Positions 1 to 7,183 are shown, numbered from the stretch's first letter. The stretch is DNA of 11,769 nt from Alphaproteobacteria bacterium (GCA_016869915.1 VGDA01000066.1:1-11769); one strand, 5' to 3'. The notes: generated by a model not told the origin, from the letters alone. Numbers and translations: made by a program.

Positions 1-543
1 GCGCGCATGATGCGCCTGCTGGCGGCGATCGACCGCGACCTCGCGCCGAGGATCGCCGCGCGCGTCGACGGCGCGATGCGCTCGACGATGAATGTCGGGA
101 TGATCCGCGGCGGCCACAACACGAACGTCGTGCCGGCGTCCTGCGTGGTCGAGATCGACCGCCGCCTGCTGCCGAGCGAGCGCGTGAAGTCCGCCTATCG
201 CGAGCTCGAGGAAACGCTGCGCCGCGCAGGCGAACCGAAGGGATCCTGGGGCTGCGAGTTCCTGACCGGTACGAACGGCTTCAAGGGCTCCGCGGACGGC
301 ATGGCGATCGCCGCACTCTCCGCCGCGATCCGCGAGCGCCTCGGCAAACCGGCGCGCTTCCTCCACGCCACCGGCGTGTCGGATGGCCGCTACTTCGCCG
401 ATGACGGGATCGAGATCATCAACATCGGCCCTGGCTCGGGCGTCGCGGGCCATGCCGCGAACGAGTCCGTGCCGGTGGCCGAGATGGTCGACGCGGCGAT
501 GATCCAGCTCTCCGCGATCGAGAAGCTGATGGGCCTCGGCTGA
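1..543 (+). CDS. M20-family amidohydrolase, ArgE/DapE-like (C-terminal part, 5' end outside window)
   Basis: The reading frame is open to the left edge, so the visible 180 residues are the C-terminal part of a protein whose family members usually run about 400 residues. The stretch GGHNTNVVPASCVVEIDRR is the typical lid/dimerisation-domain core of M20 metallopeptidases (ArgE, DapE and N-acyl amino acid deacylases). The later VSDGRYFADDGIEIINIGPG and GHAANESV segments are the C-terminal catalytic-domain motifs, the latter supplying a conserved metal-binding or catalytic His. The N-terminal metal ligands lie outside the window. These enzymes hydrolyse N-acyl or carbamoyl groups from amino acids using two zinc ions. 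The exact substrate cannot be read from this fragment, so ArgE, DapE or an unassigned deacylase are all possible. Its TGA stop abuts the stop of the convergent MFS gene with no intervening base. Confidence 0.85.
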   Translation, partial: ARMMRLLAAIDRDLAPRIAARVDGAMRSTMNVGMIRGGHNTNVVPASCVVEIDRRLLPSERVKSAYRELEETLRRAGEPKGSWGCEFLTGTNGFKGSADGMAIAALSAAIRERLGKPARFLHATGVSDGRYFADDGIEIINIGPGSGVAGHAANESVPVAEMVDAAMIQLSAIEKLMGLG

Positions 544-1953
544 TCAGCCGCCGCCGCGCCGGGCGAGGTCGCGCCCGGCATCGGCGGGCAGGCGCAGGAA
601 GGGCAGCGCCGAGGCCAGCGAGATCGCGCCGACGAGGGCGAAGACGAGGGGGAAGTCGAGCGCGTCGAGCCCCTCGCGCCCGCTCAGGTCCTGCATCGCC
701 GCCAGCGCGAGGGCGGCCGTGGCGACCCCGAACGTGCCGGCGAGTTCCTGCATCACCGAGCCGAAGGTCGTGGCGCGGCTCAGGTCCTCGCGCGGCACGT
801 CGGCGTAGAGGAGCGCGTTCACCGTCGTGAACTGCAGCGAGCGCGCGAAGCCGCCCGCCATCAGCGCGCCGAAGAGCGCCCAGGCCGCCCAGTCCGGCCG
901 GAACAGGCCGGGCAGCGCCACGAGCAGCGACGACAGCGCGGCATTGGCCAGCAGCACGCGGCGGAAGCCGAAGCCGCGCACGATGCGCGGCGCGAGCGGC
1001 TTCATCGCCAGCGCGCCGACGCCGGCGCCGAAGGTGACGAGGCCGGCCTCGAAGGCGCTGCGCCCGAAGCCTTCCTGCAGCAGCAGCGGCAGGAGGAACG
1101 GGCTCGCGCCCACGCCGACGCGGAAGAAGAGCCCGCCCAGGATCCCCGCGCGGAAGGTCGGGATGCGCAGCAGGCGCAGGTCGATCGGCGCAGCCGGGTG
1201 GCGCCGCGCCCAGGCGACGTAGAGGACGAGCATCGTTGCGCCGAGGGCAAGGATCGCGCCGAGCGCGACGCCGCCGAGCATGCCCATGTCGAGCAGCGTG
1301 ATCCCCGTCAGGACCAGCGCGAGGCCGGGCCCCACCAGGAGGAAGCCCACGACGTCGAACGCAGCCGTCGCATCGGGCGGCAGGCGCGGCACGTGGCGCG
1401 CGGCAAGCGCCGCGCCGATCGCGGCGATCGGCAGGTTGATCCAGAAGATCCAGTGCCAGGACAGGAACGAGGTGAGGAAGCCGCCGACCGGGGGCCCCAT
1501 GATCGGCGCCACGAGCGCGGGCATGCTCAGCATCGCGAAGGCGGCGACCATCTCGCCGCGCGGCACGCTGCGCAGGACCAGCAGTCGCGCGACCGGCAGC
1601 ATCATCGCGCCGCCGAGGCCCTGGAGCACGCGCGCGGCGACGAGGCTCGCGAGGTCCCAGGACAGCGCGCAGCCGACTGAGCCCAGCGCGAAGACGCCCA
1701 GCGCGGCCTGGAAGACCGGCCGCGCGCCGAAGCGGTCGGCGATCCATCCCGAGGCAGGGACGAAGACCGCGAGCGCCATCAGGTACGAGGTCAGCGCGAG
1801 CTTGAGGTGCAGCGGGTCGCTGCCGAAGTCGCGCGCGATCGTCGGCAGCGCCGTGGTCAGCACCGTCGAATCGAGGTTCTGCATGAACAGGGCGGAGGAG
1901 ACGATCAGCGGCACGAGCCGGTGCCGGCCCGCGCCCTCTTCCTCGCTGCTCAT
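544..1953 (-). CDS. MFS multidrug efflux transporter, DHA2 (EmrB/QacA) type
   Basis: The 469-residue protein is hydrophobic almost throughout, with multiple membrane segments, so it belongs in the inner membrane. The early motif LDSTVLTTALPTIARDF is the DHA2 motif in the first membrane helix. GWIADRFGARPVF is MFS motif A in the 2-3 loop, and APIMGPPVGGFL followed by WHWIFWINLPI is antiporter motif C and its continuation. These are the hallmarks of proton-driven drug exporters of the EmrB/QacA group; the real substrate is unknown. No EmrA-like membrane fusion partner is visible here. The start at 1953 has GGAG seven nucleotides upstream, and a TTGACA/TACAGT promoter lies at 2020-2047. It is transcribed divergently from the gene at 2091 and convergently with the M20 gene. 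Confidence 0.9.
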   Translation of the reverse strand: MSSEEEGAGRHRLVPLIVSSALFMQNLDSTVLTTALPTIARDFGSDPLHLKLALTSYLMALAVFVPASGWIADRFGARPVFQAALGVFALGSVGCALSWDLASLVAARVLQGLGGAMMLPVARLLVLRSVPRGEMVAAFAMLSMPALVAPIMGPPVGGFLTSFLSWHWIFWINLPIAAIGAALAARHVPRLPPDATAAFDVVGFLLVGPGLALVLTGITLLDMGMLGGVALGAILALGATMLVLYVAWARRHPAAPIDLRLLRIPTFRAGILGGLFFRVGVGASPFLLPLLLQEGFGRSAFEAGLVTFGAGVGALAMKPLAPRIVRGFGFRRVLLANAALSSLLVALPGLFRPDWAAWALFGALMAGGFARSLQFTTVNALLYADVPREDLSRATTFGSVMQELAGTFGVATAALALAAMQDLSGREGLDALDFPLVFALVGAISLASALPFLRLPADAGRDLARRGGG

Positions 1954-2019
1954 CGACTGGCTCCGCCCCGGCTCCCCGAACGCCGCGTCGCGGCCTGGGG
2001 CCCGCGCGACGCGTTCGCG

Positions 2020-2047
2020 ACTGTATGGCCGCGGCGCGCGGTGTCAA
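2020..2047 (-). promoter_or_regulatory. Predicted sigma70-type promoter of the MFS gene
   Basis: Read on the minus strand, a perfect TTGACA -35 box (2047-2042) is followed after 16 nt by TACAGT (2025-2020), which matches 4 of 6 bases of TATAAT. This would place the start of transcription near 2013 and give a leader of about 60 nt before the MFS start codon at 1953. The match is seen directly; activity is inferred. A 9-bp inverted repeat sits only 4 bp upstream of the -35 box. Confidence 0.5.
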
Positions 2048-2051
2048 TCGA

Positions 2052-2076
2052 CGCGGCATGCTGGCATCATGCCGCG
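2052..2076. repeat. Perfect 9-bp inverted repeat, candidate operator or leader hairpin
   Basis: CGCGGCATG (2052-2060) and its exact reverse complement CATGCCGCG (2068-2076) flank a 7-nt spacer. The repeat lies just upstream of the -35 box of the MFS promoter. It also directly abuts the AAGGAG ribosome-binding site (2078-2083) of the plus-strand gene at 2091. As DNA it is placed like an operator that could act on both divergent genes. As RNA in the plus-strand transcript it would form a stable hairpin touching the Shine-Dalgarno sequence. No regulator gene is visible in the window to pair with it. Confidence 0.5.
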
Positions 2077-2090
2077 GAAGGAGAACCCGC

Positions 2091-2591
2091 ATGTCGATGG
2101 AGACGCCGGCGAGGACATTTCCGCCGCTCGCCGAGGACGCCGTCGTCGAGGACATCGTCGCCCGCTTCCGCGCGCGCACGCTGCCGCGCGAGGCCTGGAC
2201 CCACCAGTCGCATCTCGCGGTCGGGCTCTGGCATGTCCTGCGCCATGGCGAGGAGGCGGCGCTCGCCCTGCTGCGCGACGGCATACGCGCCTACAACGAG
2301 GCGGTCGGCGTGCCGAACAGCGACACGCGCGGCTACCACGAGACGGTCACGCGCTACTACGCCTGGGCCGCCGCCCGCTTCCTCGAGCATGCGGGAGAGG
2401 GGAGACTCGCCGGCCTGGTCGATCGCTTCGTCGCCAGCCGCCTCGGCTCGAAGGAGGGGATCTTCGCCTTCTGGAGCCGGGCCGGCCTTCTCTCGGTGGA
2501 GGCGCGCCGCGGCTGGGTGCCGCCGGACCTCGCGCCGCTCGAGGCGGCACGGCTCGAGGCCCCTGTGGACGCCGCGCAGGGGGCGACGTAA
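2091..2591 (+). CDS. Conserved protein of unknown function, upstream of urate genes
   Basis: I do not recognise a characterised family for this 166-residue soluble protein. The pattern (WTHQSHLAVGLWHVLRH, then GYHETVTRYY, then a Trp/Arg-rich end with WVPPDLAPL) looks like a widespread proteobacterial hypothetical protein. Histidines are conspicuous: H38 and H41 in WTHQSH, H48, and H83 in GYHET. A metal or cofactor site is therefore conceivable, but that is only inference. There is no signal peptide or membrane segment. The start at 2091 is chosen because AAGGAG stands 7 nt upstream; an in-frame ATG at 2025 would begin inside the divergent promoter. The next gene, puuD, begins 34 nt after its stop on the same strand, so the two are likely co-transcribed and a role linked to urate use is possible. 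Confidence 0.75.
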   Translation: MSMETPARTFPPLAEDAVVEDIVARFRARTLPREAWTHQSHLAVGLWHVLRHGEEAALALLRDGIRAYNEAVGVPNSDTRGYHETVTRYYAWAAARFLEHAGEGRLAGLVDRFVASRLGSKEGIFAFWSRAGLLSVEARRGWVPPDLAPLEAARLEAPVDAAQGAT

Positions 2592-2625
2592 GACGGGAAC
2601 CTACCGTCACGGCTGGGGGCAGGCG

Positions 2626-3537
2626 ATGGATCCACTCGTCCACGAATGGCTGAACCTGGCGATCCGCTGGGCCCACGTGATGTTCGGCATCGCCTGGATC
2701 GGGTCGTCCCTCTACTTCATGTGGCTCGACGCCTCGCTCGAGCCGCCGGACCCGCCGCGCGCGGGCGTCGCCGGCGAGGCCTGGTCGGTGCATGGCGGCG
2801 GCTTCTACCGCGTCGAGAAGTTCGGCGTCGCCCCGCCCGCGCTGCCGCGGCGCCTCCACTGGTTCAAGTGGGAGGCCGGGATGACCTTCGTCACCGGCGC
2901 CCTCCTGCTGCTCCTCGTCTTCCACTACGGGATGGGCGGCGACGTTTTCCTCGAGCCGCGCCTCGCCGCGCTCGGCGGCGCCGGCGCCACGGCCTTCTTC
3001 GCCGCGCTCGTCTGCCTGTCCTGGCTGCTCTACGACGCGCTCTTCCGTTCGGCGCTCGGGCGCACGCGCCCGCTCCACGCCGCGGCGATCGGCTTCGCCG
3101 CGCTCGTGGTCGTGATCTGGGCCCTGTGCCGCGTCATGCAGCCCCACGCGGCCTTCGTCCATGTCGGCGCGCTCATCGGCACGCTGATGGTCGCCAATGT
3201 CTGGATGATCATCATCCCCAACCAGCGCGCGATGGTCGAGGCCGTGACGGCTGGCCGCGCGCCCAACGCCGATCGCGGGCTGCAGGGCAAGATCCGCTCG
3301 ACGCACAACTCCTACCTGACGCTGCCCGTCGTCTTCATGATGCTGTCGAAGAACTTCTCCTCGACCTGGGGCAGCGCCCATGCCTGGGCGATCCTGACCG
3401 GGCTGATCGTCATCGGCGCGATCGTCCGCCACTGGTTCCTGCTCCACGACAAGGGCAGGACGGAGGAAGGGCGCTGGATCTGGCCGGCCGCGATCGCGGG
3501 CGCGGTCGCGCTGTTCCTTGTCGCGCGGGCGGGCTGA
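2626..3537 (+). CDS. puuD: PuuD-type membrane urate oxidase lacking the cytochrome c domain
   Basis: The protein has 303 residues and about eight hydrophobic helices. It matches the membrane domain of PuuD (urate oxidase N-terminal domain, DUF989): RWAHVMFGIAWIGSS near residue 14, the GFYRVEKFGV segment, RLHWFKWEAGMTFVTGA, ANVWMIIIPNQRAM and STHNSYLTLPVVFMM. PuuD oxidises urate to 5-hydroxyisourate at the inner membrane. Characterised PuuD from Agrobacterium carries a C-terminal periplasmic cytochrome c. Here no CXXCH haem motif occurs and the protein stops after the last helix. Because the next gene begins 3 nt later, the domain is truly absent rather than lost to a frameshift. The immediate neighbour encodes HIU hydrolase, the next enzyme of the pathway, which supports the assignment. 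The start at 2626 follows a G-rich stretch with AGG close to the ATG. Confidence 0.85.
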   Translation: MDPLVHEWLNLAIRWAHVMFGIAWIGSSLYFMWLDASLEPPDPPRAGVAGEAWSVHGGGFYRVEKFGVAPPALPRRLHWFKWEAGMTFVTGALLLLLVFHYGMGGDVFLEPRLAALGGAGATAFFAALVCLSWLLYDALFRSALGRTRPLHAAAIGFAALVVVIWALCRVMQPHAAFVHVGALIGTLMVANVWMIIIPNQRAMVEAVTAGRAPNADRGLQGKIRSTHNSYLTLPVVFMMLSKNFSSTWGSAHAWAILTGLIVIGAIVRHWFLLHDKGRTEEGRWIWPAAIAGAVALFLVARAG

Positions 3538-3540
3538 GCG

Positions 3541-3897
3541 ATGGCAGGCCGCCTCACCACCCATGTGCTCGACACCGCGCGCGGCGTTCCCGGCGGGGAT
3601 ATCTCCTTCGTCCTCCATCGGCTCGAGGGCGAGGCCCGCATCCAGGTCGCGTCCGGGCGCACCAATGCCAACGGGCGGACCGACGCGCCCCTGCTCGAGG
3701 GCGAGGCGATGCGCGTCGGGCGCTACGAGCTGGTCTTCGCCGCGGGCGCGTACTTCCGCGCCCATGGCATGGCCCTGAACGACCCTCCCTTCCTCGACGA
3801 GATCGTGTTGCGCTTCGCGATCGCCGACGCGGCGGCGCACTACCACGTGCCGCTGCTCGCGAGCCCGTGGTCCTACGCGACCTATCGCGGCAGCTAA
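3541..3897 (+). CDS. uraH: 5-hydroxyisourate hydrolase (transthyretin-like)
   Basis: This 118-residue protein is full length for the family and ends in the diagnostic YRGS tetrapeptide. The expected active-site residues are present: H8 in THVLD, R46 in NGRTD and H102 in HYHVPLL. It hydrolyses 5-hydroxyisourate, the unstable product of urate oxidase, to OHCU (2-oxo-4-hydroxy-4-carboxy-5-ureidoimidazoline). There is no signal peptide, so it is cytoplasmic. The start codon lies 3 nt after the puuD stop with only a weak G-rich ribosome site, which suggests translational coupling and matched output of the two enzymes. The OHCU decarboxylase that usually completes the route is not in the window. 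Confidence 0.95.
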   Translation: MAGRLTTHVLDTARGVPGGDISFVLHRLEGEARIQVASGRTNANGRTDAPLLEGEAMRVGRYELVFAAGAYFRAHGMALNDPPFLDEIVLRFAIADAAAHYHVPLLASPWSYATYRGS

Positions 3898-3993
3898 GCG
3901 CGGGGCGTTCCCCCCGGAAGGAAGTCCGGCGAGGCGTGTGATCCGATCCTCCGCTCCATCCGTAAAGACACGGAACGAACGGAAGGACCGGAC

Positions 3994-4644
3994 ATGCAGC
4001 TCGACCTCGCCCAGCAGACCCAGACCAGAAACGACCGCGAAGAGGTGTCGCGCCTCGTCCGCCCGTCCCGCGCCGAGGCCGAGGCCGCGGTCCGCACCCT
4101 GCTGCGCTGGACCGGCGACGACCCGGACCGCGAGGGCCTGCTCGACACGCCGGAGCGCGTCGTGCGCGCCTACGAGGAGTGGTTCGCGGGCTACAACGAG
4201 GATCCCGTCTCGATCCTCGAGCGCACCTTCGAGGAGACCGAGGGCTACGACGAGATGGTCGTCCTGCGCGACATCCGCTTCGAGTCCTTCTGCGAGCACC
4301 ATGTCGCGCCGATCATCGGCGTGGTGCATTGCGCCTACCTGCCGAACAAGCGCGTCGTCGGCATCTCCAAGATCGCGCGCGTCATCGAGCTCTACGCCAA
4401 GCGCCTGCAGATCCAGGAGAAGCTCACGTCGCAGATCGCCAACGCGATCCAGGACGTGCTGCGCCCCCGCGGCGTGGCCGTGGTGGTGCGCGCCACGCAC
4501 CAGTGCATGACGACCCGCGGCATCCGCAAGTCGGGCGTCAGCATGGTGACGAGCCGCATGCTCGGCGCCTTCCGCAACAACGAGTCCACGCGCCGCGAGT
4601 TCCTGTCGATGATCGGGAACGGCGGCTACGACAGCAACGTCTGA
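3994..4644 (+). CDS. folE: GTP cyclohydrolase I
   Basis: This 216-residue enzyme converts GTP to 7,8-dihydroneopterin triphosphate, the entry step to folate (and to biopterin or 7-deazapurines such as queuosine). The family signature is intact: FESFCEHHVAPIIGVVHCAYLP, GISKIARVIELYAKRLQIQE and THQCMTTRGIRK. The zinc ligands C100, H103 and C171 keep the same spacing as Cys110, His113 and Cys181 of the E. coli enzyme. The start at 3994 is supported by a GGAAGGA stretch about 8 nt upstream. A 96-bp gap separates it from uraH; I see no clear terminator or strong promoter there, so it may be read through from the urate genes or have its own weak promoter. It converges with the DUF1501 gene, 3 nt apart. 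Confidence 0.96.
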   Translation: MQLDLAQQTQTRNDREEVSRLVRPSRAEAEAAVRTLLRWTGDDPDREGLLDTPERVVRAYEEWFAGYNEDPVSILERTFEETEGYDEMVVLRDIRFESFCEHHVAPIIGVVHCAYLPNKRVVGISKIARVIELYAKRLQIQEKLTSQIANAIQDVLRPRGVAVVVRATHQCMTTRGIRKSGVSMVTSRMLGAFRNNESTRREFLSMIGNGGYDSNV

Positions 4645-4647
4645 GGC

Positions 4648-5844
4648 TCAGGCGCGCAGCAGGCCGTCGAGCGGGCGGATTCCCTCGCTGCCGGGGAAGA
4701 CCGTTCGCTCGAGGCCCGCATGCGAGATGCCCAGGTGCGCGGCGAGCACGCCCTTGAACAGGGCGCGCATGTCGGTGGCGGGCGCAAGGTCGCGCCCCTG
4801 AAGGAGCTTGTCCGGCGCGAGGCCAGGCCAGTCCCCGTGGACCCGGCCGCCGGCGACCGCGCCACCGGCAAGCATCGCGACCGATCCCGTGCCGTGGTCC
4901 GTCCCCCCCGTGCCGTTGCGGCGGACCGTCCTGCCGAACTCCGTGGCCACGACGACGACGCTGCGCTTCCACTCCGCGCCCAGTCCCTCGCGCAGCGCGT
5001 CGAGCAGGTCGTCGAGCCCGCGAAGCAGTTGCCGGAGCCTCTGCGCCTGCGCCGCATGCGTGTCCCATCCCGCGAGGTCGAAGCTGGCGATGCGCGGCCC
5101 GCCTTCCTCCGCGAGCAACCGCGCGACGCCGCTCGCCATCGCCCGCAGCGCGGGCCCCGGCCGCGTCCCTGGCGCCATGCGCGCGTCGTCCCCGAGCACC
5201 GAGCCGGTCGTCTCGTGGATCCGGCGCCCCTCGGCCAGCGCGGCGGCCAGGGGCAGGTCCGCGCGATAGACCTGCTCGAGCAGGGCGAGGAAGTCCGGAC
5301 CGAGATCCGGCATGGTCTGCGGCGCCCATGAGCCGACCGGGACGGCGCCGCGCAGGACCAGCGGCACGCTGGTACCCGCGGCGATGCCGAGCCGAGGTCC
5401 CTGGCGCGGCATCAGCCCGATCGCGCGGTTGAGCCAGCCATCCGTGGCGGCGCGCGCGCGCGTCGCCCCGCTCTCGAGGATGTCCTGGGCGTCGAAATGC
5501 GATCGCTCGCGATAGGGCGTCGCGATGGCGTGGACGAAGGACGCCTCGCCGGCACGATACATCGCGTGCAGGGCAGGGAGCGATGGATGCAGCCCGAAGC
5601 CGCGATCGAGGAGCAGTGCGCCGTCCTCGCCATCCTGCGCGACCGGGCCGAGGCCCGGGCGCAGCGCGCCGAGGCCGGGCTCGAACAGCGGCGGCACCGC
5701 GGCCAGCCCGTCGAGCGCGCCGCGCAGCACGACGAGCACCAGCCGGTTGCGCGTCGGCGCCGACGCCAGCGCGACGCGCGCGGCGAAGGGCGTCGCCGCC
5801 TGGGCGGCGGCGAGGGCGAGGGCCGCGCGCCTGGTGAGCGCCAT
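4648..5844 (-). CDS. DUF1501 family protein with Tat signal
   Basis: This 398-residue protein starts MALTRRAALALAAAQ, a twin-arginine-type signal peptide with likely cleavage near residue 29, so it is probably exported folded. The mature part has the DUF1501 hallmarks: LVVLRGALDGL (D45), RSHFDAQDILESGA, FDLAGWDTHAAQ, VVVATEFGRTVRRNG and GGTDHGTG. The family belongs to the alkaline phosphatase/sulfatase-like fold, and these Asp/His residues are the presumed metal ligands; the physiological substrate is not established. It begins 2 nt after the DUF1800 stop, behind an AGGAG site that overlaps the end of that gene, so the two form an operon and are probably coupled. DUF1501/DUF1800 adjacency is a common arrangement, and the two products are thought to act together. 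Confidence 0.93.
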   Translation of the reverse strand: MALTRRAALALAAAQAATPFAARVALASAPTRNRLVLVVLRGALDGLAAVPPLFEPGLGALRPGLGPVAQDGEDGALLLDRGFGLHPSLPALHAMYRAGEASFVHAIATPYRERSHFDAQDILESGATRARAATDGWLNRAIGLMPRQGPRLGIAAGTSVPLVLRGAVPVGSWAPQTMPDLGPDFLALLEQVYRADLPLAAALAEGRRIHETTGSVLGDDARMAPGTRPGPALRAMASGVARLLAEEGGPRIASFDLAGWDTHAAQAQRLRQLLRGLDDLLDALREGLGAEWKRSVVVVATEFGRTVRRNGTGGTDHGTGSVAMLAGGAVAGGRVHGDWPGLAPDKLLQGRDLAPATDMRALFKGVLAAHLGISHAGLERTVFPGSEGIRPLDGLLRA

Positions 5845-5846
5845 TC

Positions 5847-7172
5847 CTATCTCCTCTGGAACTCGGGCGAGGCGAGGATGAGCGCGATCGCGTCGCTTGC
5901 GGAGGCCGCGCGCGGCATCCAGAGCCGCGTCGCGGCGCCGGTCGCCTCGCCCAGCGCGCGTTCGATGAACGCCTCCGGGCGCTGCGCCTCGGCGATGCGC
6001 GCGGCGAGCGCCATCGCCCAGGTCGCGCGGCGCATGATCGCTTCCGGGCCGATCCAGTGCTCGGCGCGGTCGGGCCAGCCGGCGGGCGAGGGGGCCGCGA
6101 AGGGCATCTGGCCAAGGATGCGCAGCGCGCCGACGATGCGCTGGTCCTCGGGCACGATGCCGGCCGCGCGCAGGGCCGAGACCACGAACTCGTTCGGCGT
6201 CTTCAGCTTGGCCTGCGGGGACGACCAGGACGCCTCGTGGCGGAGCAGCGTCGCCGCGAGGGCCGCGAGGTCGCCGTCGCTTTCCATGAAGGTCCGCGCG
6301 AGCGCGCCGACCAGGGCGGGCGGCGGATCGTCCGCGACGAAATGTGCGGCCATGCGCGTCGCCACGTTGCGCGCGGTCGAGGGATGGCGCGCGAGCATGT
6401 CGAGCGCCGCGACCGCCTCGTCCTCGCCGGCCTCGGCGATGCGCCGGCCGAGCAGCACCTTCTCGCCCGGCTCGTGCGCCCGCGCGCGGAAGAGGAAGCT
6501 CCCGGGGTCGGGCTCGCCTTCGCGCGCGATCGACCAGCCGGTGAGGATTCGCGCGAAGGCCGCGACGTCGTCCTGCGAATAGCCGCCCTCGACGCCGAGC
6601 GTGTGCAACTCGAGGACCTCTCGCGCCAGGTTCTCGTTGATGCCGCGGCCACGGCGGAGCGCGGCCATCGACCCTGGTCCTGCCGACTGCGCCTGGTCGA
6701 GGTAGAGCAGCATGGCGGGGTGCCGCGCCACGGCGAGCAGCATGTCGCGAAAGCAGCCGCGGACATGCGGACGGATCGCCTCGCGCTCGAAGGCGCCGGC
6801 CAGCGGCAGGACGACCATGCGCTGGATCGACACGGTGAAGTGGTTGGACCAGAACGCCACGAGGCGCTCGACCAGAGGCGACGCGCCTTCGACCTGCGCC
6901 GCAGTGCGCGCGACGGCCTCGCGCAGGTAGAGGGCGCGCGCGCTCTCGGGCAGCCTTGCATCGGCGTCGCCGCGCGGCCCGCGCACGAAGCGCGTGAAGC
7001 TGCGCGCCGCCGCCTTGCCGGTCGGCAGGTCGTCGAAGCGCGCGGAGGGAGAGGCGGGCGCGGAGAGCTGCGCCAGCGCCCAGGTGCGCGGGTCGCGCGC
7101 GGCGGCCGCGACCTCGCCCGGCCCCGGGCCCATCCCGAACCGCGAGACGGCCAGATGCCCTGCCTTGCTCAT
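5847..7172 (-). CDS. DUF1800 family protein
   Basis: The 441-residue protein matches DUF1800 along its length: an N-terminal SRFGMGPGPGEVAAAA region, LVERLVAFWSNHFTVS, a long-range RGINENLAREVLELHTLGV followed by GGYSQDDVAAFARILTGW, HEPGEKVLLGR and a FVADDPPPALV segment. The biochemical role of the family is unknown. No clear signal peptide is visible. The start at 7172 is preferred over the ATG two codons upstream (7178), because GGAG at 7183-7180 is 7 nt from the former and only 1 nt from the latter. It is the first gene of a two-gene operon with the DUF1501 gene, and is divergent from the EamA transporter. I found no convincing promoter in the 108-bp intergenic region. Confidence 0.92.
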   Translation of the reverse strand: MSKAGHLAVSRFGMGPGPGEVAAAARDPRTWALAQLSAPASPSARFDDLPTGKAAARSFTRFVRGPRGDADARLPESARALYLREAVARTAAQVEGASPLVERLVAFWSNHFTVSIQRMVVLPLAGAFEREAIRPHVRGCFRDMLLAVARHPAMLLYLDQAQSAGPGSMAALRRGRGINENLAREVLELHTLGVEGGYSQDDVAAFARILTGWSIAREGEPDPGSFLFRARAHEPGEKVLLGRRIAEAGEDEAVAALDMLARHPSTARNVATRMAAHFVADDPPPALVGALARTFMESDGDLAALAATLLRHEASWSSPQAKLKTPNEFVVSALRAAGIVPEDQRIVGALRILGQMPFAAPSPAGWPDRAEHWIGPEAIMRRATWAMALAARIAEAQRPEAFIERALGEATGAATRLWMPRAASASDAIALILASPEFQRR

Positions 7173-7179
7173 GTCCATG

Positions 7180-7183
7180 CTCC
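7180..7183 (-). promoter_or_regulatory. Ribosome-binding site deciding the DUF1800 start
   Basis: Read on the minus strand, GGAG lies 7 nt before the ATG at 7172 and 1 nt before the in-frame ATG at 7178. Spacing favours the downstream ATG (protein beginning MSKAG) over the upstream one (MDMSKAG). Confidence 0.6.

Noticed and set aside
419..2284. Long minus-strand frame of about 621 codons overlapping the MFS gene
   Set aside because: It is a different frame of the same region with Arg/Ala/Pro-rich composition; the frame with the MFS motifs is the real gene.
3538..3560. Possible frameshift removing a cytochrome c domain from PuuD
   Set aside because: The next gene, uraH, starts 3 nt after the stop and is intact; no CXXCH motif appears in either neighbouring frame that could be restored.
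3898..3993. Intrinsic terminator between uraH and folE
   Set aside because: Only short stems (for example CCGGA-N6-TCCGG) are present and no T-run follows on either strand.
2347..4500. Long open frame of about 717 codons on the minus strand opposite puuD, uraH and folE
   Set aside because: It is antisense to three clear genes, is rich in Arg, Asp, Glu and Ala in low-complexity fashion, has no recognisable motifs, and is typical of shadow frames in very G/C-rich DNA.
4538..6115. Minus-strand frame of about 525 codons across the DUF1501 gene
   Set aside because: It is a shadow of the DUF1501 and DUF1800 coding frames, which carry the family motifs.
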